Of a stretch of DNA of 64,000 bases, positions 31,636 through 40,117 are shown piece after piece. Each line of letters starts with the position of its first letter. The first letter of the stretch is position 1. Below the pieces are notes generated by a model that was not told the DNA's origin, ran no database searches, and worked only from the letters and a program-made list of their open reading frames with translations. The stretch lies in contig CAMDLK010000001.1 in the NCBI GenBank assembly GCA_945901725.1, positions 1 through 64,000 on the forward strand, written 5' to 3'. This stretch comes from Bifidobacterium breve. Lineage in GTDB: Bacteria; Actinomycetota; Acidimicrobiia; Acidimicrobiales; Ilumatobacteraceae. Position numbers and translations under genes: made by a program.

Positions 31636-32211
31636 CTAGATGTTAGTTGTCTCGTCTGAAGGGTTCAGGTCTGCAAATGAATTGATATTTCGGACAGCAT
31701 TCGCTGGGACAGGAACTTCTGCTACATCCAGGAGTACAGCCGCACGATGAACTGCTCGTTCATTCCTCTTCCAGACAGATTGAAGTGTTGACGAACACTC
31801 TTCTTTAGACCACGCCGCGCACAACCAATTCAGTCGGTCTGTGCGACCAACGGTTGCTTGAGCGTCATTCAAACCATTCACCAAACTAGAAATCACAGCA
31901 CTCGTAATAAAAGGCATGTCACATGACAAAACAACGACCGCATCATGCTCTGCATACTTCAAAGCGGTAATGACACCGCCTAGTGGGCCTTCTCCTGGAT
32001 AACCGTCCTTTTTCCAGGTGCCGGTAATGGACTTGGCCTTGGCTGCTGTGCCGCCGATAATGAGCACTTGCGTGGCTCCGGCTTCATGGGCCGCTAGTGA
32101 AACCCGGTTCGCCATTGATATTCCGTCCACCTCAAACGTGGCCTTATCGACGCCCATTCGCGAACTATCGCCACCAATGAGAATCGCGACCGTGAATTGC
32201 TCAGCAGACAT
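31636..32211 (-). CDS. mobA: Molybdenum cofactor guanylyltransferase-like protein
   Basis: 191 aa from ATG 32211 (MSAEQFTVAILIGG); the track's 32274 start adds an implausible Arg/His/Cys-rich leader. ILIGGDSSRMGVDKATFEVDG near residue 10 is the nucleotidyltransferase signature, YPGEGPLGGVITAL the second, and VVVLSCDMPFITSAV the metal-binding Asp. MobA adds GMP to molybdopterin. The window's xanthine-dehydrogenase-type enzyme usually needs cytidylylated or plain cofactor, made by the related MocA, so specificity should not be taken from context. TAGCGT is 7 bases before the ATG. Confidence 0.82.
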   Translation of the reverse strand: MSAEQFTVAILIGGDSSRMGVDKATFEVDGISMANRVSLAAHEAGATQVLIIGGTAAKAKSITGTWKKDGYPGEGPLGGVITALKYAEHDAVVVLSCDMPFITSAVISSLVNGLNDAQATVGRTDRLNWLCAAWSKEECSSTLQSVWKRNERAVHRAAVLLDVAEVPVPANAVRNINSFADLNPSDETTNI

Positions 32212-32218
32212 AATGACA

Positions 32219-32224
32219 ACGCTA
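32219..32224 (-). promoter_or_regulatory. -10 box, mobA
   Basis: TAGCGT on the minus strand is 7 bases before ATG 32211 and decides that start. Confidence 0.45.
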
Positions 32225-32240
32225 CGGGCTGTTCTGCATC

Positions 32241-32246
32241 TATGGT
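32241..32246 (+). promoter_or_regulatory. -10 box, 32253 gene
   Basis: TATGGT is 6 bases before ATG 32253. It faces the mobA box in a 41-bp divergent gap. Confidence 0.45.
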
Positions 32247-32252
32247 GATGGC

Positions 32253-32552
32253 ATGAACTCCTTATGGGCATCAACAGACATAGAAACCCTTAAAAACCTG
32301 GCTCTGGGCCTCTCGGGAGCCTCAATAGTCGTTGGTTTGATTCTCATGAAAGTGGTCTCATCCATCATTGGAAAGATCATTTCCCTCGTCATCTTCGTGG
32401 CTATTGCTCTTGCTGGTTATTCACAACGCGCCCAAGTAATTGATTGCGCCAACTCAGTCAAAGCACAGGCCACTGCCACAGCGTCGGTAGACACGACGTG
32501 TACTTTCTTCGGACAAGACATCAAAGTCAAAGTTCCTCAGCCCTCACAATGA
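32253..32552 (+). CDS. Small membrane hypothetical protein, 99 aa
   Basis: A 99-aa protein with two adjacent hydrophobic segments (LKNLALGLSGASIVVGLILM and IIGKIISLVIFVAIALAGY). The polar C-terminal region has two Cys (VIDCANSV, TTCTFFGQDI) and would be outside if the N-terminus is in. Family not recognised. A leaderless-type promoter and the position divergent from mobA support it as a real gene. Its 3' end overlaps the convergent hydrolase by 16 bp. Role unknown. Confidence 0.6.
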   Translation: MNSLWASTDIETLKNLALGLSGASIVVGLILMKVVSSIIGKIISLVIFVAIALAGYSQRAQVIDCANSVKAQATATASVDTTCTFFGQDIKVKVPQPSQ

Positions 32553-33307
32553 GGAAGAATTAGCTCATTCACAAATTGCAATGGGTGCGTCATCGGCGCA
32601 CCGTGAGCAGCATCGTGAAGTTCGACTAATCGTGCGTTCTTCAAATTTTGTGCAAGCCATCGTGCACCATCTGCATGATGTTTCATGCCATTAGATCCGA
32701 AACCACACAAGACGGGACACGCAATCTCTTCTGCTGACCACGGTTTGTTCTCACGCAAGGATGACAATTCGCCGACCAACGCAGCGCCTTCGCGTTTGCG
32801 TTCGTCTCTCGTGCGTTCAGGCAATGCTTCCCAATGTTTGTGCCCTATTAAACGAATCATGAAATTCTCTGCTGCTTCGGCCTCCGATGACGCGACCGCC
32901 ATAGCTCCAGCCGTAGTACCCGGCCACCATTCCATCCACGACAGCGGCGTCTCATATGTGCTGACGCCAATAACTTGACTACCAAGGCGCACTGAAGCCG
33001 CAAGGGCAATGTTCCCCCCGAACGAATGGCCGACCAAAACGGCCTTTCTGTCACCAATCAGAGTTGCTAGATCATCTACTTGGTTTGCGACAGTAAATGG
33101 TCCTGCATGGGGCCAAGATCTGCCATAGCCACGCCTGTCATAACGCAAAACGTGGTGGGATGTCTGAATGTGACGCGCCAAAAGTGCCATACCGCCACTT
33201 CTGTCGAGAGAACCGTGAATCAGAACTACCAGATTCTCCGAGTCAGGTCCCGATTCTGTTGAGAACAAGGAAGCTGAATCCAGTCGATGATGCTGCTCGC
33301 GAGCCAC
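32537..33307 (-). CDS. Alpha/beta-hydrolase
   Basis: A 256-aa alpha/beta-hydrolase. It has LVVLIHGSLDRSGGMALLAR near residue 28 (oxyanion HG), RYDRRGYGRSWPHAGPF near 56, and the nucleophile elbow VLVGHSFGGNIALAAS near 92. VLCGFGSNGMKHHADGARWL near 198 stands where the acidic residue is expected, though no clear Asp stands out there, and the catalytic His is in LHDAAHGAPMTHP near 233. It probably hydrolyses a small ester or related compound; no specific function is visible. The GTG start lies 20 bp from the divergent histidine phosphatase gene. Confidence 0.82.
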   Translation of the reverse strand: MAREQHHRLDSASLFSTESGPDSENLVVLIHGSLDRSGGMALLARHIQTSHHVLRYDRRGYGRSWPHAGPFTVANQVDDLATLIGDRKAVLVGHSFGGNIALAASVRLGSQVIGVSTYETPLSWMEWWPGTTAGAMAVASSEAEAAENFMIRLIGHKHWEALPERTRDERKREGAALVGELSSLRENKPWSAEEIACPVLCGFGSNGMKHHADGARWLAQNLKNARLVELHDAAHGAPMTHPLQFVNELILPHCEG

Positions 33308-33327
33308 TTCCCTATCCTTTCATAGTT

Positions 33328-33942
33328 GTGGAACTAATTCTTGTGCGTCATGGCCTCCCAGTGAGGAAAGAAAATACTGATGGGCCAGCAGACCCGGAGC
33401 TATCAATTGATGGGCATGCCCAGGCATCGCTGTTCGCGGCGTACATGATGTCTGAAAGTGTTGACGCCATTTATTCAAGTCCACTGCGTCGCGCAGTACA
33501 GACAGCTGAACCGCTATCAGCAGCTATAGGTATTGATCCGATTCTTGTGCCCGGTATTGCCGAATGGGATCAGCACTCAAATGAGTACATCCCTGTTGAA
33601 GAATTGAAAGCCGCAAATGACCCGCGTTGGTTGGAAATGGCTAAGGGCGGTTTCAGTTCTGACGAGATCCCAGAAGATTTTCATAATCGAGTTCTCGAAT
33701 CCATCGAAGACATCATCAACAAGCACAAAGGCAACACAGTTGTTGTTACGTGTCATGGCGGCGTCATTAACGACTACTTGTCACACATTTTGGGTATCGC
33801 AAACGCTCAGTTTTTCTATCCGAACTACACATCGATACATCGCATCGCTGCGTCATCATCAGGACATCGAAGCATCCTCTCCATCAATGAGACCTCACAC
33901 CTTCGCGGATCTGGACTGCCCACCGGACTGTTTCATGCCTAA
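33328..33942 (+). CDS. Histidine phosphatase family protein (phosphoglycerate-mutase-like)
   Basis: 204 aa when started at GTG 33328 (MELILVRHGLPVRKENT); the track's start upstream lies inside the divergent gene. ILVRHG near residue 4 holds the phosphorylated His. YSSPLRRAVQTAEPL near 50 is the second Arg motif, and VVVTCHGGVINDYLSHIL near 142 holds the second His. This branch-2-like phosphatase could act on phosphoglycolate, sugar phosphates or nucleotides. The stop overlaps the aminopeptidase start by 8 bp, so the pair is coupled. Two further paralogues lie at 40941 and 47319. Confidence 0.85.
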   Translation: MELILVRHGLPVRKENTDGPADPELSIDGHAQASLFAAYMMSESVDAIYSSPLRRAVQTAEPLSAAIGIDPILVPGIAEWDQHSNEYIPVEELKAANDPRWLEMAKGGFSSDEIPEDFHNRVLESIEDIINKHKGNTVVVTCHGGVINDYLSHILGIANAQFFYPNYTSIHRIAASSSGHRSILSINETSHLRGSGLPTGLFHA

Positions 33943-35170
33943 GACATCAGTTAGCAGCCTGTTGACATGGCTTGATCAGAGTCCAACGCCATTTCACGTT
34001 GTGCTGACCGCGGCTACATCGCTTGACTCTGCCGGTTTCACACGTGTCACGGAACTCGGTAACGAACTCCCCAATCTCGGTTACTTGGCTCACGATGGCT
34101 GCATCATCGCATGGCGGCTTGGTTCAGCCAAGGGTTCGTTACGAATCATTGGCGCTCATACTGATTCTCCGAACTTACGCGTTTTACCCCAACCAGATAT
34201 CCATCAACTTGGGTGGTCACAATTAGCAATTGAAATCTACGGTGGAGTACTTCTCAACTCCTGGCTCGACAGAGATTTAGGTATTGCAGGACGTGTGGTT
34301 GATTCGAGCGGCGTGTCTCATCTGTATTCGGCGCCTCAAGCCCTTGCTCGGGTTCCCCAGTTGGCAATTCATCTTGATAGAGAGATTGGTGACAAAGGTC
34401 TTCATCTTGACCGCCATCAACACATGACTCCGGTGTGGGGTTCCACAAAGCAATCATTCTCGCAATGGATTCGAAAAGTTACCGAAGTTGCTGACGTTGC
34501 AGCTTTTGATGCGCACCTATTCGACATCACTCCAGCAACATTGCTTGGCGTTGATAACTCACTACTTGCCAGTGGTCGTTTAGACAATCAGGCATCATGT
34601 TGGAGCGCTATTGAAGCGCTGCGAATTGCATCCGATTCCGATCACACTGCAATTCTTGTGTTGAATGACCACGAGGAAGTTGGAAGCAACAGTGCAACTG
34701 GTGCGGCCGGACCAATGCTTTCAAGTGTTGTATCGCGCGTATCAATGCAACACGGACTTCATGAAGGACAACAGTTTGATCGGCTCGCCACATCATGGTG
34801 TTTGTCTGCAGACAATGCTCATGCAATCCACCCAAATTATCCAGAGCGCCACGAACCACGCCATGCCCCATTGATAAACGAAGGCCCCGCAGTCAAAGTG
34901 AATGGAAACCAAAGATACGCAACATCTGCTCGCGGCCTTGCGCACATTCGTTCAATAGCTGAATCTAATGACATTCCGCTGCAGACGTTTGCATCGCGCA
35001 ACAATGTTCCTTGCGGCTCTACCATCGGTCCAATCACCGCTACCCAATTAGGTATTGAGGCTATTGACATCGGCATGCCACAACTTTCAATGCACTCAGC
35101 ACGGGAAATGTGCGGAGCCCATGACCCGCTTCACTTGGTGTCATTAATGGGCGCTTTCTTGCAGCGTTAA
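33935..35170 (+). CDS. apeB: M18-family aminopeptidase
   Basis: 411 aa from ATG 33935 (MPKTSVSSLLTWLDQSPTPF), close to the family length; the track's start 33617 runs through the preceding gene. Metal-binding motifs of M18 follow in order: IIGAHTDSPNLRVLPQPD near 71, ASGRLDNQASCWSAIEAL near 210 with the bridging Asp, LNDHEEVGSNSATGAAGPML near 243 with catalytic Glu-Glu, SADNAHAIHPNYPERHEP near 290, and MPQLSMHSAREMCGAHDP near 382. It is a cytoplasmic two-metal enzyme that removes N-terminal residues, often acidic ones, from peptides. Confidence 0.93.
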   Translation: MPKTSVSSLLTWLDQSPTPFHVVLTAATSLDSAGFTRVTELGNELPNLGYLAHDGCIIAWRLGSAKGSLRIIGAHTDSPNLRVLPQPDIHQLGWSQLAIEIYGGVLLNSWLDRDLGIAGRVVDSSGVSHLYSAPQALARVPQLAIHLDREIGDKGLHLDRHQHMTPVWGSTKQSFSQWIRKVTEVADVAAFDAHLFDITPATLLGVDNSLLASGRLDNQASCWSAIEALRIASDSDHTAILVLNDHEEVGSNSATGAAGPMLSSVVSRVSMQHGLHEGQQFDRLATSWCLSADNAHAIHPNYPERHEPRHAPLINEGPAVKVNGNQRYATSARGLAHIRSIAESNDIPLQTFASRNNVPCGSTIGPITATQLGIEAIDIGMPQLSMHSAREMCGAHDPLHLVSLMGAFLQR

Positions 35171-35173
35171 GTC

Positions 35174-35863
35174 TCAATAATTGTTTGGGCACCCAGCAAG
35201 GCGTTGTGCTTCATCAAATAAACGCTGTAATTCTGTCGACAAGTCTCCACTCAACTCTTTCAACGCAGAACGCGGCAATCTTTCAGCACCGTTAACAACA
35301 GTTTGAATCGGCGTGCCGATGACAATCACACATTTGCGTGGGTAGATCATCTTTGACCCCTTAGGCATGACGCGTTCTGAACCGCCAATTCCTACTGGGA
35401 TAATCGGAACTCCAGCCTTGGCTGCCACATAGGTGGCACCATCAAATAGTGGCTGCACCAATGGTCCGCTTTGTCGGGTTCCCTCGGGAAACAACACCAG
35501 TGGTTCGCCAGCTTCAAGCACGGCGACGCAACGACGTAAGGCTTCGCGATCAGCAGTTCCTCGACTAACCGGAAACGCTCCAAGAGCTGAAACTATCCAA
35601 CCAATGGGTCCGTACTTCCAGATGGTGTCCTTTCCCATGAAACGCATCCGACGTCTCGTAACCGCGGCTGCGAGAGGAGTATCGATATTTGAACGATGAA
35701 TTGGTGCAAGAAGGAAAGCACCGGACTTGGGGATGTTCTCCTTGCCAATGATTGTTGTACGCGTGTATGAAGTGCATACCAAAACAACAAGACCTCGAAA
35801 AAGTTTGTAACAAACACGGCTCAGAAGACTCTGACCTGCCATAAATGTGTCGACCTCAGCCAT
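35174..35863 (-). CDS. plsC: 1-acyl-sn-glycerol-3-phosphate acyltransferase
   Basis: 229 aa from ATG 35863, overlapping the cmk stop by 8 bp (the track start 35938 lies inside cmk). It has the PlsC motif HRSNIDTPLAAAVTRR with the H-x4-D catalytic pair near residue 58, GAFPVSRGTADREALRR near 100, and FPEGTRQSGPLVQPLFDGAT near 130 (motif III). VPIIPVGIGGSERVMPKG follows near 155. It acylates lysophosphatidate to phosphatidate at the membrane. The operon guaB1-cmk-plsC links nucleotide and lipid genes by position only. Confidence 0.92.
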   Translation of the reverse strand: MAEVDTFMAGQSLLSRVCYKLFRGLVVLVCTSYTRTTIIGKENIPKSGAFLLAPIHRSNIDTPLAAAVTRRRMRFMGKDTIWKYGPIGWIVSALGAFPVSRGTADREALRRCVAVLEAGEPLVLFPEGTRQSGPLVQPLFDGATYVAAKAGVPIIPVGIGGSERVMPKGSKMIYPRKCVIVIGTPIQTVVNGAERLPRSALKELSGDLSTELQRLFDEAQRLAGCPNNY

Positions 35864-36500
35864 GGTCAACCCTTTCAAAATGAGTGACGATCTCAGCCAC
35901 AACTTCTTCGATGGTCCTACGACTGGAATCAACGACAACAGAATCGTGCGATGGCTTCAACGGCGAGTCAAGACGTGTCGAATCAAGATGATCACGTTCG
36001 GCAATGCTTGCGGCTACTGCTTGAATGTCGCCTCCGCTCTGACCTACACGACGCTCTGCACGGACTTCGGGAGAAGCGGTGAGAAAAATCTTGAGAATCG
36101 CATCTGGAAAAACAACCGTGCCAATATCACGCCCTTCCACGACACCACCTTCATGGTCGCGAATCCACGTACGTTGCTGCTCCCTCATGGCATCGCGAAC
36201 TGGCGTATGGGCAGCAATGATGCTGACAATGCTGTTGATCTCACTAGACCGAATTTCGGCAGATACATCTGTTCCGTTCAACATTGCTGCGTCTCGTCCA
36301 ATAACAACTGAGACATCCCGAGCAATCTTTCCTACTGCTTCAGCGTCATTGGCATCAGTCGATGATTGTTGCACTGCAAGAGCTACGCAGCGATACATAG
36401 CGCCGGTATCTAGGTAACGAAGGCCCGTTGCTGTGGAAACCTGTCGAGCCACTGTCGACTTCCCTGCCCCTGCAGGACCATCGATCGCAATAACGCGCAT
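35856..36500 (-). CDS. cmk: Cytidylate kinase
   Basis: 214 aa from ATG 36500 (MRVIAIDGPAGAGKSTVARQ), 2 bp after the guaB1 stop; the tracked TTG start 36509 is less likely. The P-loop GPAGAGKST is at residue 8, followed by YLDTGAMYRCVALAVQQ near 28 (CMP-binding), VVEGRDIGTVVFPDAILKIF near 123 and RRVGQSGGDIQAVAASIAERD near 150. It phosphorylates CMP and dCMP with ATP. plsC follows with 8 bp overlap. Confidence 0.95.
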   Translation of the reverse strand: MRVIAIDGPAGAGKSTVARQVSTATGLRYLDTGAMYRCVALAVQQSSTDANDAEAVGKIARDVSVVIGRDAAMLNGTDVSAEIRSSEINSIVSIIAAHTPVRDAMREQQRTWIRDHEGGVVEGRDIGTVVFPDAILKIFLTASPEVRAERRVGQSGGDIQAVAASIAERDHLDSTRLDSPLKPSHDSVVVDSSRRTIEEVVAEIVTHFERVDHG

Positions 36501-36502
36501 AG

Positions 36503-37939
36503 TTACCAACTAGTGCCGAGTGGTCGACCTTCGTCGTATCCGGCTGCACTTTGTACTCCGACAACGGCGCGGTCATGAAACTCTTCGATGCTAGAAGCAC
36601 CGGCGTAGGTGCACGCAGAACGAAGACCAGCGACAATTTGGTCAATGATGTCTTCAACACCAGGGCGCACGGGGTCCAGGTACATACGTGAAGTACTAAT
36701 ACCCTCTTCAAAAAGCTCTTTCTTTGCGCGCTCAATGGCAGTCTCTGCACGTGTGCGATTCTTTACTGCACGGTTTGAAGCCATACCGAAACTCTCTTTG
36801 TACAAACGACCTTCAGTGTCGCGCAGAGTGTCAGCTGCAGATTCATAAGTTCCTGCAAGCCATGAACCAAACATCACGTTGGCTGCTCCGGCTGCAACGG
36901 CGAGTGCAACGTCGCGAGGGAAACGTACTCCGCCATCGGCCCACACATGTTTGCCCATCGAACGAGCCATCTCTGCGCTCTCCAGTACTGCACTGAACTG
37001 TGGACGACCTACACCGGTCATCATTCGAGTAGTACACATTGCTCCGGGTCCAACTCCGACTTTCACAATGTCAGCTCCAGCGTTTATCAAATCGCGTGTG
37101 CCTTCCCGAGTAACTACATTGCCCGCGACAATGGTGGTTGTCGGCGCAACTGATCGAACAGCTTCAATGGCCCGCAACATTCGGTCTTGGTGGCCATGTG
37201 CAGTATCGATAACAAGCACATCAACGCCGAGTTCAACTAGAGCCTTGGCGCGCTTGGCTGGATCAGCGTTAATGCCGACAGCTACTGAAGTGAGAAACTG
37301 GCCACTGGCATTTGTAGCGGGCGTGTAGATGGTGCTGCGAAGCGCACCCTTACGAGTGATAGCCCCGACGAGGATTCCATTTTTGTCAACAACTGGCGCA
37401 AATGATAAACGCTGATCTATCAACTTGTCATGGATGTCCGCTACCGGCATTGAATCTGTGAAACAAACCATGTCGAGATTCATCACATTTTTCAATTGAG
37501 TGAAACGATCGAAGCCGACAGCGTCGTATTCAGTGAAAACTCCTACGGGACGATTATCAGTATCGACAACAATCACTGCACCATGCGAACGCTTGTGTAT
37601 GAGACTCAATGCTTCCCCCACAGTGTCCTCAGGCGCAAGCGTGATGGGGGTTTCAAAGATTGGGTGCCGCGACTTCACGTGTTCTACAACCATCTCAATG
37701 ATGTCGAGAGGAATATCTTGCGGCAACACCACGAGACCACCCCGGCGAGCAACAGTCTCAGCCATACGGCGTCCGGCGATTGCGGTCATATTGGCAACCA
37801 CGATTGGCACGTTCGTGCCCACCTGATCTGGGGTACTGAGGTTCACATCGAATCGGGACGATACCGATGACTTGCTCGGGACCATAAACACATCGTTATA
37901 GGTCAAATCGTGGGCTGGGAGATCATGTAAGAACCGCAT
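36503..37939 (-). CDS. guaB1: GuaB1-type IMPDH/GMP reductase family protein with CBS domains
   Basis: A 478-aa IMPDH-family TIM barrel with two inserted CBS motifs (residues about 95-210: APEDTVGEALSLIHKRSHGA and VADIHDKLIDQRLSFAPVVD). The barrel has LVIDTAHGHQDRMLRAIEAV near 242, VAGNVVTREGTRDLINAGAD near 270, the catalytic Cys loop VGVGPGAMCTTRMMTGVGRP near 295, and WADGGVRFPRDVALAVAAGA near 335. The mycobacterial orthologue group GuaB1 is known to act as a GMP reductase rather than an IMP dehydrogenase. This gene matches that group in its short divergent N-terminus (MRFLHDLPAHDLTYNDVFMV). First gene of guaB1-cmk-plsC. Confidence 0.85.
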   Translation of the reverse strand: MRFLHDLPAHDLTYNDVFMVPSKSSVSSRFDVNLSTPDQVGTNVPIVVANMTAIAGRRMAETVARRGGLVVLPQDIPLDIIEMVVEHVKSRHPIFETPITLAPEDTVGEALSLIHKRSHGAVIVVDTDNRPVGVFTEYDAVGFDRFTQLKNVMNLDMVCFTDSMPVADIHDKLIDQRLSFAPVVDKNGILVGAITRKGALRSTIYTPATNASGQFLTSVAVGINADPAKRAKALVELGVDVLVIDTAHGHQDRMLRAIEAVRSVAPTTTIVAGNVVTREGTRDLINAGADIVKVGVGPGAMCTTRMMTGVGRPQFSAVLESAEMARSMGKHVWADGGVRFPRDVALAVAAGAANVMFGSWLAGTYESAADTLRDTEGRLYKESFGMASNRAVKNRTRAETAIERAKKELFEEGISTSRMYLDPVRPGVEDIIDQIVAGLRSACTYAGASSIEEFHDRAVVGVQSAAGYDEGRPLGTSW

Positions 37940-37954
37940 AGGGCATGACGAGAC

Positions 37955-37960
37955 TACCGT
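37955..37960 (+). promoter_or_regulatory. -10 box, 37967 hydrolase
   Basis: TACCGT is 6 bases before ATG 37967. Confidence 0.5.
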
Positions 37961-37966
37961 GTAGCC

Positions 37967-38662
37967 ATGGCATCTACCGAGAACGTCCCAGTCGTCCTAG
38001 TTCATGGTTGGGGCGGCAGTTTCCGCGAAACCTGGCAAAAGCCTGGAATTGACGCTCTCCTGTCAGATGTGGGGCGCAATCCGGTTGGTCTTGATCTTCT
38101 GGGGCACGGAGACCAAGACAAGCCACACGACCCAGAAGCCTATGTAGAACTCCCGGCGTGGCTTCTGGACCATCTGCCAGATGAACCTGTGGTTGACGCT
38201 GTCGGATTCTCTCTCGGCGCCCTCACTATCTTGCGGGCCTTGATCGCTGCTCCACATCGTTTTGGCAAAGTCGTGCTGTCTGGAATTGGTGATGGGGTCT
38301 TCACTAAGGCCCCTCCTGATGGCAATAAGCGTATTGTCGATGCTCTCGAAGGTCGCGCTCCCGAAGACGACACCTTTGCACGCATGTTTGCCCATTATGG
38401 AAACTCTCCAGGCAACGACCTTCTCGCGCTCACTGCAATCATGAAGCGCCCTCCATCAGAACCAGTCACTGAGGAAGAGTTGTCGAAGATCACTAATGAA
38501 ATCCTCATCGTGATTGGTGATGCTGACTTTGCTGCACCGGCCACGCGCCTCGCTGCGTCATTTCCTAATTCAAAAATCACCGTTTTACGTAACACAGATC
38601 ACTTTGCCACCCCAGAGTCTTTTTCTTTCATCGATGCAATTTTGGACTTTCTCGCTGCATGA
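37967..38662 (+). CDS. Alpha/beta-hydrolase
   Basis: A 231-aa alpha/beta-hydrolase. VVLVHGWGGSFRETWQKPG near residue 10 is the oxyanion region, AVGFSLGALTILRAL near 80 the nucleophile elbow (Ser), IVIGDADFAAPATRLA near 185 the acid, and LRNTDHFATPESF near 211 the His, so a full triad is visible. The substrate is unknown. It has its own leaderless-type promoter 27 bp from divergent guaB1, and its stop overlaps the Sua5 start (ATGA), so the two are co-expressed. Confidence 0.85.
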   Translation: MASTENVPVVLVHGWGGSFRETWQKPGIDALLSDVGRNPVGLDLLGHGDQDKPHDPEAYVELPAWLLDHLPDEPVVDAVGFSLGALTILRALIAAPHRFGKVVLSGIGDGVFTKAPPDGNKRIVDALEGRAPEDDTFARMFAHYGNSPGNDLLALTAIMKRPPSEPVTEEELSKITNEILIVIGDADFAAPATRLAASFPNSKITVLRNTDHFATPESFSFIDAILDFLAA

Positions 38663-39582
38663 ACGATTCCCTACGAATCACGCAGGACATAGCCGAGGCA
38701 TGTGATGTTTTACTACGCGGAGGCCTCGTTGGCATTCCTACAGAGACTGTGTACGGACTAGCAGCAGTTGCACTGAACGAAGCGGCAGTGGGCCGAGTCT
38801 TCGAAGCAAAGGCACGACCACGATCTCATCCGCTAATCATTCATTTGTCACCAAGCGACGACGTCAATCGGTGGGGAGAGTTAAACGAAACTGCGCAACT
38901 TCTCGCGTCCGCCGTATGGCCGGGACCACTCACTCTCCTTGTACCGCGAACTTCTTTAGTTCCCGACTGGGTCACTGGTGGTCGCAACACAGTCGCATTG
39001 CGCATCCCAGCTCATGACATGACAATCGCCCTGCTTGATGCGCTTGGTGACGCTGTTGTTGCACCATCTGCCAATCGCTTCGGTCAAGTCAGTCCAACTA
39101 GCGCCACACATGTCATTAACGACTTAGGTGATTCAGTTGATCTAGTGCTCGACGGAGGACAGTGTGCAATAGGTATCGAATCAACCATTGTCGAGTGCAC
39201 AAGTTCATCGGTTCAAATTCTTAGACCAGGCAAGATAACTGCAATTGAAATAGCGAACATGACGGGCTTAACCATTTCAGCACTGGACGGACCGTCGCGC
39301 GCACCCGGCATGTTGCTCGCCCACTACGCACCAAATGCAAAAGTCGAATTGTGTAACTCTTTTGCAGAAGCAGAAGAAGTTCGTAATCGATACACAACAG
39401 ACGGTGTACCTGTACAGATTCTGTATCACGAAGACATGGTGACATATGCACTGAGTTTGTATGACGATCTTCGCGCAGCAGACTTGAATGATATTCATAT
39501 AGTTGTGGCCGTGTTGCCGCCTGATGAAGGGCTAGGAATTGCAATCCGCGATCGCTTAGTAAAAGCGGCAGCTTCGAACTAA
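38659..39582 (+). CDS. L-threonylcarbamoyladenylate synthase (Sua5/YwlC type)
   Basis: 307 aa. The YrdC domain has LLRGGLVGIPTETVYGLAAV near residue 18, VFEAKARPRSHPLIIHLS near 46 with the KxR pair, and VAPSANRFGQVSPTSATHV near 140 with the S-x-N pair. IESTIVECTSSSVQILRPGK near 180 closes it. A C-terminal Sua5 domain begins around SRAPGMLLAHYAPNAKVEL near 210. Sua5 makes threonylcarbamoyl-AMP from Thr, bicarbonate and ATP for t6A37 of ANN-decoding tRNAs. It is coupled to the upstream hydrolase. Its stop interlocks with that of the J-domain gene (CTAA). Confidence 0.93.
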   Translation: MNDSLRITQDIAEACDVLLRGGLVGIPTETVYGLAAVALNEAAVGRVFEAKARPRSHPLIIHLSPSDDVNRWGELNETAQLLASAVWPGPLTLLVPRTSLVPDWVTGGRNTVALRIPAHDMTIALLDALGDAVVAPSANRFGQVSPTSATHVINDLGDSVDLVLDGGQCAIGIESTIVECTSSSVQILRPGKITAIEIANMTGLTISALDGPSRAPGMLLAHYAPNAKVELCNSFAEAEEVRNRYTTDGVPVQILYHEDMVTYALSLYDDLRAADLNDIHIVVAVLPPDEGLGIAIRDRLVKAAASN

Positions 39583-40106
39583 TTCGGCCATTCAATAGCG
39601 TTGAGGTTGGCGACCAAATAATCGCGAACTTCTTCAACTGAAATACCGTCCGAAGATTCTGCAGTGCCCACAAGAAGTGAGACCATAGTTGCACCTGCTT
39701 CTGGCACTAAGTCGCACCGACACCACCCATTAAGAGCTCCTGCCACTTCTGCATCGTGAAGAGAAAATTCCAGTTGATACGGGGGTTCGTCATGTGAGAT
39801 CGCCCCGCTGATTCCAGCAACAATTAATAGGGCTTCAAAACACTCAGCCGGAAGAGCATCAACAGTGAAGCTTGAAACATCCCTTTCTCGACGCACCAAT
39901 ACAGGAGAGACTGATTTCAGAACTTTTGGAACTCCAACATGTTCCAATGCTTTCCGTAAAGCTTCGTTGAGTTCTTGCATAGCCGAGTCAGAGCCGCCAG
40001 CATCTGGGTGTGCTGTGCGAGCCTTCTCACGCCACGCCCGGCGAATCTCTTGTGGCGTAGCCGTGCGATCAATTGCTAACAAGAAAAACGGGTCAGCAAA
40101 GGACAT
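39579..40106 (-). CDS. J-domain protein
   Basis: A 175-aa protein with an N-terminal J-like domain: DPFFLLAIDRTATPQEIRRA, then WREKARTAHPDAGGSDSAMQ with the diagnostic HPD tripeptide, then ELNEALRKALEHV. No Gly/Phe region or zinc domain follows. The C-terminal 110 residues (from SFTVDALPAECFEALLIVAG) are unrecognised and may bind the client. It probably stimulates DnaK in a specialised setting. TAAGAT lies 5 bases before ATG, overlapping the end of the enoyl-CoA hydratase gene, so it can be transcribed alone. Confidence 0.78.
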   Translation of the reverse strand: MSFADPFFLLAIDRTATPQEIRRAWREKARTAHPDAGGSDSAMQELNEALRKALEHVGVPKVLKSVSPVLVRRERDVSSFTVDALPAECFEALLIVAGISGAISHDEPPYQLEFSLHDAEVAGALNGWCRCDLVPEAGATMVSLLVGTAESSDGISVEEVRDYLVANLNAIEWPN

Positions 40107-40111
40107 GCGGA

Positions 40112-40117
40112 ATCTTA
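40112..40117 (-). promoter_or_regulatory. -10 box, J-domain gene
   Basis: TAAGAT on the minus strand is 5 bases before ATG 40106. Confidence 0.35.

Noticed and set aside
33097-33327. Upstream extension of the histidine phosphatase ORF
   Set aside because: It lies inside the divergent alpha/beta-hydrolase gene, and the conserved protein begins at ELILVRHG.
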